Assembly: GCA_963693285.1 (NCBI GenBank)
Contig: OY848927.1
Coordinates: forward strand, 3,164,501 to 3,228,500
Direction: 5' to 3'
Length of the DNA: 64,000 nt
From: Xestospongia muta
Taxonomy: Eukaryota > Porifera > Demospongiae > Haplosclerida > Petrosiidae
Below, piece by piece: positions 46,976 through 60,364 of the stretch. The notes beneath the pieces were generated by a model. That model was not told the origin of the DNA. It did no database searches and saw only the letters and a program-made list of their open reading frames with translations. Each line of letters starts with the position of its first letter. Position 1 is the stretch's first letter. The position numbers and the translations under genes were made by a program.

Positions 46976-49060
46976 ATGTCTGTACTACTACTGGCTACTA
47001 TCTTCTTGTTATGTGTGAGTGAAGTTATTAGTAACTGTCCACCAGACTCAGGTAAGTGAGTTGATGTGTAGTACATCATTTATTAACAATATTCTAGATA
47101 TCTATTTGATGTTCAATGGAGATTGTTATCCTAATGGCTCCTACATCAATCAAATTTACATCACACCAGGAAGAAATGCCTATATATCACATCTTCAGTG
47201 TGTGTTACCTAATTCTACTTTGTCTGGAGGACAGTGGGTCTATCCTAATGGAAAACCTGTCAACTGTAACAGCAACAATAACAATGATCCTCTACGCTGT
47301 ATTGAATCTAATAATTCTGCTAACATCACTGTATACAGACCTAATGGACAAGGCTTTCAAGAATCCCGATTAGGTGATAATAAGTTCAAATGTTGTCTAC
47401 CCAGTAATTGTTCTGATCCTACTACGAACATCATCACTGTTCATATATTCAGTAAGTTATATTTCATTGTACTAGTACACACTGTCATTTGTTACTGATC
47501 TACTATAGAACATGTAGAGATCATAGACTTCAGTGTTGTTGAACTTCCTTCTGATATGACAGTTGTTCCACAACAATACAAACTTCAATGTGTTCTAAGT
47601 GGAATTAAAAGAAATTTCAGGTGGTATTATGTATATAACAGTCAGAGTTCTAGTATTGAATTCAATTGCTTGACACAAAACTTTGGATACAGTTGCAGTA
47701 ATGAGAGTCAAATTATTTACAGAATTAATAATACAATTGTTCGTAATCTAACTGTTACTTGGTATGCAGAGGAGATCAATAGTGGAATATTTAGTCAGTC
47801 AAACAATAATGGTGATCATGCACATAGGTGTTATGAAAAAGTTAATCAGATTACAAGAAATCATTATCTTACAGTAACTGGTAAGTACTTTTACTACTAT
47901 AGTCACATGATGTTATATATAATCCTCTCAGCCCCAGGATTCACTCCCTCTCCTCCTACTCTGGTCAACAAGACAGCTACCACTATCACTGTCAGTTGGA
48001 CACCTGTTCCATCTGATGCTGATGGATATGTAGTCAATGCCACTAGTGACACACACACTATGACACAACAGGTAAAGGGAGGTAGTCAGAATAAGATAAT
48101 ACTGAAGGGACTGATACCAGTAACGACTTATAACATCACTGTCAGAGCCTATCAAAATATACTGGGGCCTGCTAGTAATGTAATCAGTGTACAAACTTTC
48201 CACTCAGTTCCTGGTCCAGTTAGTACACTATCCAGTTTGATGTCTACTACATGGGCTGTTATCTCATGGAGTGTACCTAGTTATATTCCTGTAGACTATC
48301 CCATTATCACATATGAGATAGGGTACACTACTCATCAGTCTAATGGTAGTTGTTCTCCTAGTGATGAGTTTAATCCAATGATAAAAACTAATACATGTAG
48401 TAGAAGTGTGAAGATAAATGATCTGATAGGTAACAGCTGTTATCTATTTGGTGTACGTGGTTACACTGTTAATGGTTATGGACTATGGACAGTAATTGGT
48501 AATCAAACTCTAGCTGAGCTACATACAACAGGTATTTTCAATAACTATTAATCATTATACTATCTACTACCATAGTGTCAACAATATCTCTTCAGTCATC
48601 ATTGGGTACTACTGTTAAAGGTAGATACAGTATGAGGATTTATCACTAAGTTTATGATGTCTCTAGTTACTTCATCTAACACTAGTATTATTACTGGACT
48701 AGGTGTATTAGTTGGTATACTGTTGATTGTAGTGATAACTAGTATTGCTGTCAATATGATGCAGTTTATATACATCAGACGGTATTTAATATAATTTCCT
48801 CAGATATATATTGTTTGTTGATACAGACTCATCATTACTACATCTAAAGACCAACAACAATTGGGCAGTCAGTAAGTTATCAATAATGGATTGATCATTA
48901 CACAAATCCATATCATAATTACCTTGTGTTAACTCATACACTGTCTATCTATAGACCTAATAAAGATATTGAAATGCAAGTTTGTGAGCCCTATAGTCTT
49001 CCATCAATTGATGATGGTCATCAAGAACCAACAGACGACTATGTGTATGACTATATATGA
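46976..49060 (+). CDS. Gene G: Ig-Ig-FN3-FN3 receptor, 570 aa
   Basis: Exons: 46976-47051, 47098-47451, 47509-47880, 47932-48531, 48576-48620, 48667-48781, 48827-48871, 48955-49060. Same plan as gene F, but Ig1 has a shorter loop (RPNGQGFQESRLGDNKFKCC). The two FN3 domains are fused through FHS, a different junction from the F-type NDSFYS. The stalk exon reads VSTISLQSSLGTTVK; TM as in F; the tail ends DDYVYDYI. Intron 3 (47881-47931) is 51 bases and stop-free in frame, so retention would add 17 residues. Extra Cys (NTCSRSV) replaces the Ser of F in FN3-2. Confidence 0.87.
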
Positions 49061-49544
49061 TGTTACACTATGTAGTATAAACTTGTCCCATAGTTAGTTC
49101 TATAACTAAACTACATACAAAACATTTATAAAATATGTATTGTCATTGTTGTTGTAAAAAACACACTATAATTATAATAGAGTGAGAATATGATAAACAT
49201 GACTAGAAAGTAAAATTTAAATCAGTTCATCTTTGTGGTTAGACACTTATAGTCTTTAATTTTATAACTGATACTAAATATAATAATGTGTCAAAACAGT
49301 ACAAGTTATAATTAGGTTTGATTGGCTTATTAAATGTCAATGAATTTTAATTATTGACATCTATATTATATCAAAGAGTTTATATAGCGTGGGTGTGATT
49401 GACAATTCCATATAAACTATAGTAGCAAATATTTTATATCAAATAATTATTAAAACATTATAAATAACTTTATTATTGATTACATATATAAAAGGAGAGG
49501 AAGAGAGATGAAGAAAGCATTTGTTACAAAGAGCACAAAACTTC
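49061..49544. other. Spacer between gene G and Kelch fragment 1
   Basis: Non-coding, AT-rich, nearly identical to 57828-58311. It would hold the 3' ends of both convergent units. Confidence 0.6.
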
Positions 49545-50129
49545 TCAGTGTGTATACGACTTCTCTTGTAAGTACAAATGATAGACTACATCATTGTCCT
49601 TACCGTTCTCATCACGACCTCCTATAACTAATACTTCTTCATCTGAGATAGGAATAGCACACGTATGAGTCAAAGGGATAGGTAATTCTCCTACTTCTAG
49701 CCACGAAAACGGGTCTTCACAAAGTGCGTATACAGTAGATGAGATCTCTGATCCATTACCCTGATTGCCACCAATGGCAATGATCTTGCCACCTAGAATA
49801 GTGACAGCAGCATATGTATTTGGTAGTGCACGGATTGCTTTAAAACAAGAGACACTGCCAGTTTTGTGGAGGGCGGAGTCAATAAGAGACTGTAATGGTG
49901 TGTAGATAGCTCGAGTTGAGCCAAATCCCTGCTGCTCTCCGCCTAACAAGTACCAATAGCCATTGTGGCATATAGTTTTAATGGAACTTTGCTCCAATAG
50001 GAGAGGGTGAGCAATATACCATTGTTGTGATGCAAAATTAAATACCTCCACACAATTCAAACTAGTCTTATTATTACGCCCACCAGCCACAACTAGACTG
50101 GTGCCAAGACTTACTACAGCTGAGTGCAT
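49545..50129 (-). pseudogene. Kelch-repeat protein fragment 1 (antisense to the array)
   Basis: A 194-residue open frame with Kelch-type blades: SLVVAGGRNN, YWYLLGGEQQ, KIIAIGGNQG and EVLVIGGRDENG, each GG preceded by a hydrophobic strand and followed by a W or V/Y strand. The frame is open a few codons further upstream (YLDGVTPTHAHGM) and then ends where FN3-like sequence begins (about 50170). The N-terminal blades are therefore missing; a full propeller needs about six. It may be a truncated gene copy. It is kept open in both array units. Confidence 0.7.
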
Positions 50130-50179
50130 GCCGTGGGCATGGGTGGGAGTGACCCCATCCAGGTACCTTCACGTTCATT

Positions 50180-50565
50180 CAGTGAAGATGACAACTATGT
50201 AACATACTACAACATTTACTATAGACCATCTGAGTTATCATCTTACAGTTTATTTACATTAGACGCTATGAATATTACTAATAATGTTAATAAATAATTA
50301 TTTGTTGTTTGATGCAGACTCAGTGAACTAGTCACTGGTACCATTAAAGTTGAACAACAAACAGATAGTAAGTAAGTTATCATATTTCTGTTACCTTGTG
50401 TTAACTCATACACTGTCTATCTATAGACCTAATGAAGATATTGAAATGAAAGTCTGTGAGCCCTACATTCTACATCAGTCTAAACCAACTGATGATATTT
50501 ATGATGTGTGTCAACCACCAATAGATACTACACTGGTTCATGGTGTGTATCAATGTAGTAGCTAG
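50180..50565 (+). pseudogene. Relic of an E-type receptor 3' end
   Basis: A scrap of FN3 (SEDDNYVTYYNIYY) is joined to the last bases of a TM exon (CAGTTTATTTACATTAGACG, donor GGT changed to GCT). The juxtamembrane exon and the final tail exon (DEDIEMKVCEPYILHQSKPT type, about 50427-50565) follow. The sequence closest to it is gene E. Everything upstream of the TM end is lost. Confidence 0.75.
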
Positions 50566-51531
50566 TTCTATTTTGAAGTTTATTGCATATTTTACTCCTC
50601 TATAGACTTAAATTTTTGGTCATTTTTTTTCTTGTTACTGTGAAACAGTTATTAGACTAATTGATAATGTATTCAATCATTACATTTTTGTGTACCTATT
50701 AAATTCAGCTGCAATATTCAGATATTGATGTCAAATTTATGAAATTATTTAGTCATAAGTAAACTATATTTGTATTGGGATATCATAGTCCCATAACATT
50801 GTACAATATGTTAATTATAACACTTTACTTCACATTCGATCTCTTCCTATAACAACCAATGCATGTGTACACATGCTCAGGCAAGTTTTACACACATACA
50901 CACGCACACAATAATTGCACTATCCAAATCTTGTGTATCTTCCTACTTCACTAATAGCTTAGCTATATAGTTTAGCTTCCTACACAAAATGAAATAGACT
51001 AAATTATATCATCTAATTGATTAAAATATTATGATAGAAATTCTCAAAATATTACCAACTATAACAATGGTAACATTACATTTCTTATATAATAAATTTT
51101 GTAATATACTTAAGTTAATCCAGCAGGACAAATAACACTTCATTATAATCTAGTTAGCACTGTACATTAAAATATGAATAGATCATACTGTGTTATAATT
51201 ATTTTGATACTATATGGTATCTACCTATCACACAAGATCATATTCAATTTCATGATACTTGTACATATATGTATAGAGCCTGTATGTTGTGTTTGATGAT
51301 ACTTGTACATATATGTATAGTGCCTGTATGTTTGTTGTTATTGATTGTTTTAACAAAGATCATACCACTTTGTTTAGTACACTTTCTTGTTAGAGACATA
51401 CATACAACGGTATAAAACCAATTATGTAATTCTTTACAAAAATTACAATTAATTAAGGCAGCAATAATGTTGTGTATTATGTTAACACATAAAGTAAGAC
51501 AATGTGATAACTGTTAATACATAAAGTAAGT
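50566..51531. other. Spacer before gene F'
   Basis: Matches 41994-42939. A short tandem copy of GATACTTGTACATATATGTATAG occurs at 51254 and 51297. An (AC)n-like tract is at about 50891-50908. No coding sequence seen. Confidence 0.6.
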
Positions 51532-51669
51532 ATTGTAGACAATGTGATTTGTCATAAATGATTTAACTGTTATTTATAGTTTGCTCTTGAGTTCCATAAA
51601 TATTTAGAAAATTATAAACATTAGTGCAGCACATATATCATGAGAAAGAAAGGCTCTGATAGAAAGACA
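51532..51669 (+). promoter_or_regulatory. Conserved promoter block of gene F'
   Basis: Same block as before F. TATAAACA lies at 51613. Confidence 0.55.
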
Positions 51670-53834
51670 ATGTCTGTACTACTACTGGCTACTATCTTCT
51701 TGTTATGTGTGAGTGAAGTTATTAGTAACTGTCCACCAAACTCTGGTAAGTGAGTTGATGTGTAGTACATCATTTATTAACAATGTTCTAGGTATCTACC
51801 TGATGTTCAATGGAGATTGTTATCCTAATGGCTCCTACATCAATCATATTTACATCACACCAGGAAAAAATGCCTATATATCACCTCTCCAGTGTGTGTT
51901 ACCTTATTCTACTTTGTCTGGAGGACAGTGGATCTATCCTAATGGACAATCTGTCAACTGTAACATCAACAATAACAATGATCCTCTCCGCTGTATTGAA
52001 TCTAATAATCCTGCTAACATCACTGTATATAGACCTGGACCACCAAATGAGCAACCATTTTATGAAAATGTCAATGAACATAGTCAAGCTAATATAGGTG
52101 GTAATAAGTACAAATGTTGTCTACCTACTAGCTGTTCTGATCCTACTACAAACATCATCACTGTTCATATATTCAGTAAGTTATATCTCATTGTACTAGT
52201 AAACACTGTCATTTGTTACTAATCTATTATAGAACATGTAGAGATCACAGACTTTATTGTTATTGAGTTTCCTTCTAATATGACAGTTGTTCCACAACAA
52301 TACAAACTTCAATGTGTTCTAAGTGGAATTGAAAGACATTTTAGGTGGTATTACGTATATAACAGTCATAGTTCTAGTATTGAATTCAACTGTTTGACAC
52401 AAAACTTTGGATACAGTTGTAGTAATGAGAGTCAAACTATTCACAGTATTAATAATACAATTGTTCATAATCTAACTGTTATTTGGTATGCAGAGGAGAT
52501 CAATAGTGGAATATTTAGTCAGTCAAACAATAATGGTGATCATGTACATAGGTGTTATGAAAAAGTTGATGAGATTGTAAGAAATCGTTATCTTACAGTA
52601 ACTGGTAAGTACTTTTACTACTATAGATACATGATGTCTTAAGTAACCTTCTCAGCTCCAAGATTCACTCCCTCTCCTCCTACTCTGGTCAACAAGACAG
52701 CTACCACTATCACTGTCAGTTGGACACCTGTTCCATCTGATGCTGATGGATATGTAGTCAATGCCACTAGTAAAACACACACTGTGACACAACAGGTAAA
52801 GGGAGGTTGTCAAAATAAGATGACACTGAAGGGACTGATACCATCAACAACTTATAACATCACAGTCAGAGCCTATCAAGATATACTAGGACCTGCTAGT
52901 AATGTAATCAGTGTACAAACTAATGATTCTTTCTACTCAGTTCCTGGTCCAGTTAGTACACTATCCAGTTTGATGTCTACTACATGGGCAGTTATCTCAT
53001 GGAGTGTACCTAATTATATTCCTGTAGACTATCCTATTATCACATATGAGATAGGGTACACTACTCATCAGTCTAATGATAGTTGTTCTCCTAGTGATGA
53101 GTTTATTCCAATGATAAAAACTAATACAAGTAGTAGAAATGTGAAGATAAGTGATCTAATAGGTAACACCTGTTATCTGTTTGGTGTACGTGGTTATACT
53201 GTTAATGGTTATGGACTATGGACAGTAATTGGTAATCAAACTCTAGCTGAGCTACATACAACAGGTATTTTCAATGACTATTAATCATGGTACCATCTAC
53301 TACCATAGTGTCAACAATATCTCCTCAAATGCTACCATCCACAACCATAGTGTCAGTAATATCTCCACTATTAACACTATGTACTACTGATAAAGGTATG
53401 TAGAATATCATGATGTAAGTTTATAATGTCTACACAGTTACTTCATCTAACACTAGTACTATTACTCAACTGGGTGTACTAGTTGGTATACTGTTGATTG
53501 TAGTGATAACTAGTATTGCTGTCAATATGATGCAGTTTATATACATCAGACGGTATTTAATATAATTTCCTCAGATATATATTGTTTGTTGATACAGACT
53601 CATCATTACTACATCTGAAGACCAACAACAATTGGGCAGTCAGTAAGTTATCAATAATGGATTGATCACTACACAAATTCATATCATAATTACCTTGTGT
53701 TAACTCATACACTGTCTATCTATAGACCTGATGAAGATATTGAAATGCAAGTTTGTGAACCCTATAGTCTTCAATCAATTGATGATGAAGGTCGTCAAGT
53801 ACCAACAGATAACTGTGTCTATGAGAATATATGA
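51670..53834 (+). CDS. Gene F': Ig-Ig-FN3-FN3 receptor, 598 aa
   Basis: Exons: 51670-51745, 51792-52175, 52233-52604, 52656-53264, 53309-53395, 53438-53552, 53598-53642, 53726-53834. A near-identical tandem copy of gene F at an offset of 8592 bp, with only scattered substitutions in the exons (for example V/I in the GGQW-YPNG segment and K/N before IGGNKYKCC). The long Ig1 loop is kept. The stalk exon is 87 bp and contains a second in-frame acceptor-like ACCATAG at 53344-53350, so a 14-residue shorter form identical in plan to F is possible. The tail ends CVYENI. Confidence 0.87.
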
Positions 53835-53947
53835 TGTTACACTATGTAGCATAAATTTGTCCTATAGTTAGTTCTATAACTAAAAGAGCATTTATAAAAT
53901 ATGTATTGTTATTGTTGTCATAAAAAAACACACTATAATTATAATAG

Positions 53948-54188
53948 AGAGTGAAGTGGACTAGTCCCAGTAGTGAAGATGGTAACTATGTAACATACTA
54001 CAACATTTCCTATAGTCCACCTTGTCCTGAGTTTTTATCAGTGAGTGTGACATTGGTTTCTGTTACTACAATACCTACTGGGTCACCTAAGGCAGTCACA
54101 GCTTCATCTAAATTTAACGTCAAACAATATCACATGGGAAGAGATTATTTTGTCACCTACATAATGGTAGAATCATTGAGTATGTTGT
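53948..54188 (+). pseudogene. Relic of two FN3 exons downstream of F'
   Basis: Copy of 45303-45545 with the same fusion and frameshift, so the decay predates the tandem duplication. Confidence 0.72.
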
Positions 54189-55605
54189 ATGTTGTGTTTG
54201 TTGTGACTGATTGTTTTAACAAAGATCATACCACTTTGTTCACTTTCTTGTTGGACACATACATATAATGATATAGAACTAATTATGTAATACTTTACAA
54301 ATATAAACAATTAATAATGTTGTGTATTATCATAGATATTAGAGTAGAGGGATTTGAAACTCAATTAACACTTCCTGTATACAGTACTATGGTGTGATGG
54401 GAAGGTACGAGATCAGGTCCTAGTTTGGAATGTCTCACTTGTGAATGTGTCAGGATAGGTCTATATAGGAGAAGCAGAAAATAGAAAAAAATAGAAAAAA
54501 ATAGAAAAAAGGAAAGAAGAGCAACAAAACCGATACATTCTGTTTTAAGAAGGTGAAAACAAATTGCCAATAGGGTGAGGATAGCATTAGTACAAGTTTT
54601 TATTTTTTTAAGAAGAGAAGTAGTTTCTAGTTAGGCAAATTAGGAGGTGTTGGTGTGTGTAAAAGGTTTTGTGTACCTCTAACATCAATGTTTTACAAGA
54701 AACAACACTGAAATCTTGTCTGAAGTTGCAGCATGTGTCCTCCTATTGCATGGATTTGCTTTTTTCAGATATCTCAATTGTTATTCATTTCAGAATTTAA
54801 AAAATACTTTACAATGTTGTGTGATAGTACATGTTTGTGTACCTCTGACTGATGTATAGAAGCTTGAATATCACTATTTTGATGTTAGATGGATAATATG
54901 ATGAGTGATGTAGTGCAATAAAATAATAAAAAATTGTGTTTCCATGTATAAATCTTGTTATACAATGTTAACCTCTTGTCTTAGGTTATAAGGACTCGAT
55001 CACTATCACATTGTATATATTACAGATAATCAGTACATTTTTAGATATATTGTAACATGCATGCAATGGCAATGGAGTGATAATGTAATAATTACCCAAA
55101 TTCATTTTGATGTATTAGATGGGAAGAATGTTATGACTGTGTACTTGTAAAAGGACTCACAATCTGAAGCAAAAGTTAATTGTTTCCTATTCGCTGACAA
55201 AATATATTCATTGCTTGCTCATATCAATTCCACTTAACCTGATTTATTGTTCATTTTCTATCTCATTTCCCTTGGATATCTATTTTAGTGCACAAGTGGA
55301 TAGTTTGTCAATGCTTCAAAACAAGGTACTTCAATTTTCCTCAATTCCAAAAGGTTGAAATGTTTTACCAGAGCAACAAACAAATTACAAGACAAGGATT
55401 AATATCTATAATACTCCACTAAGTTTTGATATTTGTATATTTATAATATAATTAGTACTTTATTCTGAACTAAGCAATAAACATTCATATAGCTTAAATA
55501 CCTAACATTCCAAACTAGGAGAAGGCATGTTAATTAGGTGATAACTGTTGAGTTTCCAATCCCTCTACTATGGCATCATAATAACTAATTGTTAATTAAT
55601 TAAAT
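54189..55605. other. Spacer between genes F' and G'
   Basis: Matches 45546-46838 but keeps the 120-base segment at about 54605-54730. It has three ATAGAAAAAA units at about 54480-54510. No gene seen. Confidence 0.6.
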
Positions 55606-55742
55606 ATTGTAGACATGTGATTTGTCATAAATGATTTAACTGTTATTTATAGTTTGCTCTTGAGTTCCATAAATATTTAGAAAATTATAAACATTAGTGC
55701 AGCACATATATCATGAGAGAGAAAGGCTCTGATAGTAAGACA
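55606..55742 (+). promoter_or_regulatory. Conserved promoter block of gene G'
   Basis: Same block as before G. TATAAACA lies at 55686. Confidence 0.55.
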
Positions 55743-57827
55743 ATGTCTGTACTACTACTGGCTACTATCTTCTTGTTATGTGTCAATGAAGTTATTAGTA
55801 ACTGTCCACCAGACTCAGGTAAGTGACTTGATGTGTAGTACATCATTTATTAACAATGTTCTAGGTATCTATCTGATGTTCAATGGAGATTGTTATCCTA
55901 ATGGCTCCTACATCAATCATATTTACATCACACCAGGAAAAAATGCCTATATATCACATCTTCAGTGTGTGTTACCTAATTCTACTTTGTCTGGAGGACA
56001 GTGGGTCTATCCTAATGAAAAACCTGTCAACTGTAACAGCAATAATAACAATGATCCTCTACGCTGTATTGAATCTAATAATCCTGCTAACATCACTGTA
56101 TACAGACCTAATGGACAAGGCTTTCAAGAATCCCGATTAGGTGATAATAAGTTCAAATGTTGTCTTCCCAGTAGTTGTTCTGATCCTACTACCAACATCA
56201 TCACTGTTCATATATTCAGTAAGTTATGTCTCATTGTACTAGTACACACTCTCATTTGTTACTGATCTACTATAGAACATGTAGAGATCATAAACTTCAC
56301 TGTTATTGAGTTTCCTTCTGATATGACAGTTGTTCCACAACAATACAAACTTCAATGTGTTCTAAGTGGAATAAAAAGAAATTTCAGGTGGTATTATGTA
56401 TATAACAGTCAGAGTTCTAGTATTGAGTTCAATTGCTTGACACAAAACTTTGGATACAGTTGTAGTAATGAGAGTCAAATTATTTACAGAATTAATAATA
56501 CAATTGTTCGTAATCTAACTGTTACTTGGTATGCAGAGGAGATCAATAGTGGAATATTTAGTCAGTCAAACAATAATGGTGATCATGTACATAGGTGTTA
56601 TGAAAAAGTTAATCAGATTACAAGAAATCATTATCTTACAGTAACTGGTAAGTACTTTTACTACTATAGTCACATGATGTTATATATAATCCTCTCAGCG
56701 CCAGGATTCACTCCTTCTCCTCCTACTCTGGTCAACAAGACAGCTACCACTATCACTGTCAGTTGGACACCTGTTCCATCTGATGCTGATGGATATGTAG
56801 TCAATGCCACTAGTGACACACACACTGTGACACAACAGATAAAGGGAGGTAGTCAGAATGAGATGACACTGAAGGGACTGATACCAGTAACGACTTATAA
56901 CATCACAGTCAGAGCCTATCAAGATATACTGGGACCTGCTAGTAATGTAATCAGTGTACAAACTTTCCACTCAGTTCCTGGTCCAGTTAGTATACTATCC
57001 AGTTTGATGTCTACTACATGGGCAGTTATCTCATGGAGTGTACCTAGTTATATTCCTGTAGACTATCCAATTATCACATATGAGATAGGGTACACTACTC
57101 ATCAGTCTTATGGTAGTTGTTCTTTTAGTGATGAGTTTAATCCAATGATAAAAACTAATACATGTAGTAGAAGTGTGAAGATAAATGATCTGATAGGTAA
57201 CACCTGTTATCTATTTGGTGTACGTGGTTATACTGTTAATGGTTATGGACTATGGACAGTAATTGGTAATGAAACTCTATCTGAGCTACATACAACAGGT
57301 ATTTTCAATAACTATTAATCATTATACTATCTACTACCATAGTGTCAACAATATCTCTTCAGTCATCATTGAGTACTACTGTTAAAGGTAGGCACAGTAT
57401 GAGGATTTATCACTAAGTTTATGATGTCTCTAGTTACTTCATCTAACACTAGTATTATTACTGGACTAGGTGTATTAGTTGGTATACTGTTGATTGTAGT
57501 GATAACTAGTATTGCTGTCAATATGATGCAGTTTATATACATCAGACGGTATTTAATATAATTTCCTCAGATATATATTGTTTGTTGATACAGACTCATC
57601 ATTACTACATCTAAAGACCAACAACAATTGGGCAGTCAGTAAGTTATCAATAATGGATTGATCATTACACAAATCCATATCATAATTACCTTGTGTTAAC
57701 TCATATACTGTCTATCTATAGACCTAATAAAGATATTGAAATGCAAGTTTGTGAGCCCTATAGTCTTCCATCAATTGATGATGGTCATCAAGAACCAACA
57801 GACGACTATGTCTATGACTATATATGA
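55743..57827 (+). CDS. Gene G': Ig-Ig-FN3-FN3 receptor, 570 aa
   Basis: Exons: 55743-55818, 55865-56218, 56276-56647, 56699-57298, 57343-57387, 57434-57548, 57594-57638, 57722-57827. Tandem copy of gene G at an offset of 8767 bp. Differences are few: NEVIS for SEVIS after the signal peptide, PNEKPVNC for PNGKPVNC in Ig1, SYGSCSFSDEF for SNGSCSPSDEF in the last FN3. Intron 3 is again 51 bases and stop-free. The tail ends DDYVYDYI. Confidence 0.87.
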
Positions 57828-58311
57828 TGTTACACTATGTAGTATAAACTTGTCCCATAGTTAGTTCTATAACTAAACTACATACAAAACATTTATAAAA
57901 TATGTATTGTCATTGTTGTTGTAAAAAACACACTATAATTATAATAGAGTGAGAATATGATAAACATGACTAGAAAGTAAAATTTAAATCAGTTCATCTT
58001 TGTGGTTAGACACTTATAGTCTTTAATTTTATAACTGATACTAAATATAATAATGTGTCAAAACAGTACAAGTTATAATTAGGTTTGATTGGCTTATTAA
58101 ATGTCAATGAATTTTAATTATTGACATCTATATTATATCAAAGAGTTTATATAGCGTGGGTGTGATTGACAATTCCATATAAACTATAGTAGCAAATATT
58201 TTATATCAAATAATTATTAAAACATTATAAATAACTTTATTATTGATTACATATATAAAAGGAGAGGAAGAGAGATGAAGAAAGCATTTGTTACAAAGAG
58301 CACAAAACTTC
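57828..58311. other. Spacer between gene G' and Kelch fragment 2
   Basis: Nearly identical to 49061-49544; non-coding. Confidence 0.6.
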
Positions 58312-58896
58312 TCAGTGTGTATACGACTTCTCTTGTAAGTACAAATGATAGACTACATCATTGTCCTTACCGTTCTCATCACGACCTCCTATAACTAATA
58401 CTTCTTCATCTGAGATAGGAATAGCACACGTATGAGTCAAAGGGATAGGTAATTCTCCTACTTCTAGCCACGAAAACGGGTCTTCACAAAGTGCGTATAC
58501 AGTAGATGAGATCTCTGATCCATTACTCTGATTGCCACCAATGGCAACGATCTTGCCACCTAGAATAGTGACAGCAGCATATGTATTTGGTAGTGCACGG
58601 ATTGCTTTAAAACAAGAGACACTGCCAGTTTTGTGGAGGGCGGAGTCAATAAGAGACTGTAATGGTGTGTAGATAGCTCGAGTTGAGCCAAATCCCTGCT
58701 GCTCTCCGCCTAACAAGTACCAATAGCCATTGTGGCATATAGTTTTAATGGAACTTTGCTCCAATAGGAGAGGGTGAGCAATATACCATTGTTGTGATGC
58801 AAAATTAAATACCTCCACACAATTCAAACTAGTCTTATTATTACGCCCACCAGCCACAACTAGACTGGTGCCAAGACTTACTACAGCTGAGTGCAT
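58312..58896 (-). pseudogene. Kelch-repeat protein fragment 2
   Basis: Copy of 49545-50129 at the G/G' offset of 8767 bp, differing at about two residues (KIVAIGGNQSNG for KIIAIGGNQGNG). It is open over the full length with the same 5' truncation. The two copies have stayed open, but they are also young, so this says little about selection. Confidence 0.7.
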
Positions 58897-58946
58897 GCCG
58901 TGGGCATGGGTGGGAGTGACCCCATCCAGGTACCTTCACGTTCATT

Positions 58947-59338
58947 CAGTGAAGATGACAACTATGTAACATACTACAACATTTACTATAGACCATCTTG
59001 TCCTGAGTTATCATCTTACAGTTTATTTACATTAGACGCTATGAATATTACTAATAATGTTAATAAATAATTATTTGTTGTTTGATGCAGACTCAGTGAA
59101 CTAGTCACTGGTACCATTAAAGTTGAACAACAAACAGATAGTAAGTAAGTTATCATATTTCTGTTACCTTGTGTTAACTCATACACTGTCTATCTATAGA
59201 CCTAATGAAGATATTGAAATGAAAGTCTGTGAGCCCTACATTCTACATCAGTCTAAACCAACTGATGATATTTATGATGTGTGTCAACCACCAATAGATA
59301 CTACACTGGTTCATGGTGTGTATCAATGTAGTAGCTAG
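58947..59338 (+). pseudogene. Second relic of an E-type receptor 3' end
   Basis: Copy of 50180-50565. It keeps a few bases (CTTGTCCTGAG after GACCAT) that the first relic has lost, so the first relic carries a later small deletion. Confidence 0.75.
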
Positions 59339-60232
59339 TTCTATTTTGAAGTTTATTGCATATTTTACTCCTCTATAGACTTAAATTTTTGGTCATTTTT
59401 TTTCTTGTTACTGTGAAACAGTTATTAGACTAATTGATAATGTATTCAATCATTAAATTTTTGTGTACCTATTAAATTCAGCTGCAATATTCAGATATTG
59501 ATGTCAAATTTATGAAATTATTTAGTCATAAGTAAACTATATTTGTATTGGGATATCATAGTCCCATAACAATGTACAATATGTTAATTATAACACTTTA
59601 CTTCACATTCGATCTCTTCCTATAACAACCAATGCATGTGTAGACATGCTCAGGCAAGTTTTACACACATACACACGCACACAATAATTGCACTATCCAA
59701 ATCTTGTGTATCTTCCTACTTCGCTAATAGCTTAGCTATATAGTTTAGCTTCCTACACAAAATGAAATAGACTAAATTATATCATCTAATTGATTAAAAT
59801 ATTATGATAGAAATTCTCAAAATATTACCAACTATAACAATGGTAACATTACATTTCTTATATAATAAATTTTGTAATATACTTAAGTTAATCCAGCAGG
59901 ACAAATAACACTTCATTATAATCTAGTTAGCACTTTACATTAAAATATGAATAGATCATACTATGTTATAATTATTTTGATACTGTATGTTATCTACCTA
60001 TAACACAGGATCATATTCAATTTCATGATACTTGTACATATATGTATAGAGCCTGTATGTTGTGTTTGTTGTTATTGATTGTTTTAACAAAGATCATACC
60101 AATTTGTTAAGTACACTTTCTTGTTGGACACATACACACAATGATATAGAACCAATTATGTAATCCTTATAAATATAAGCAGTTAATAATGTTGTGAATA
60201 ATAATAGCTAACTGTTAATACATAAAGTAAGT
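59339..60232. other. Spacer before gene F''
   Basis: Matches 50566-51531 with small deletions. No coding sequence seen. Confidence 0.6.
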
Positions 60233-60364
60233 ATTGTAGACAATGTGATTTGTCACAAATGATTTAACTGTTATTTATAACTTGGTCTTGAGTTTCATAA
60301 ATATTTAGAAAATTATAAGCATTAGTGCAGCACATATAGAGAGAAAGGCTCTGATAGTAAGACA
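60233..60364 (+). promoter_or_regulatory. Conserved promoter block of gene F''
   Basis: Most diverged copy of the block (TATAAGCATTAGTGCAGC near 60313, ATCATG deleted). It lacks the upstream ATG, which supports the MSVLL start for the whole family. Confidence 0.5.
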
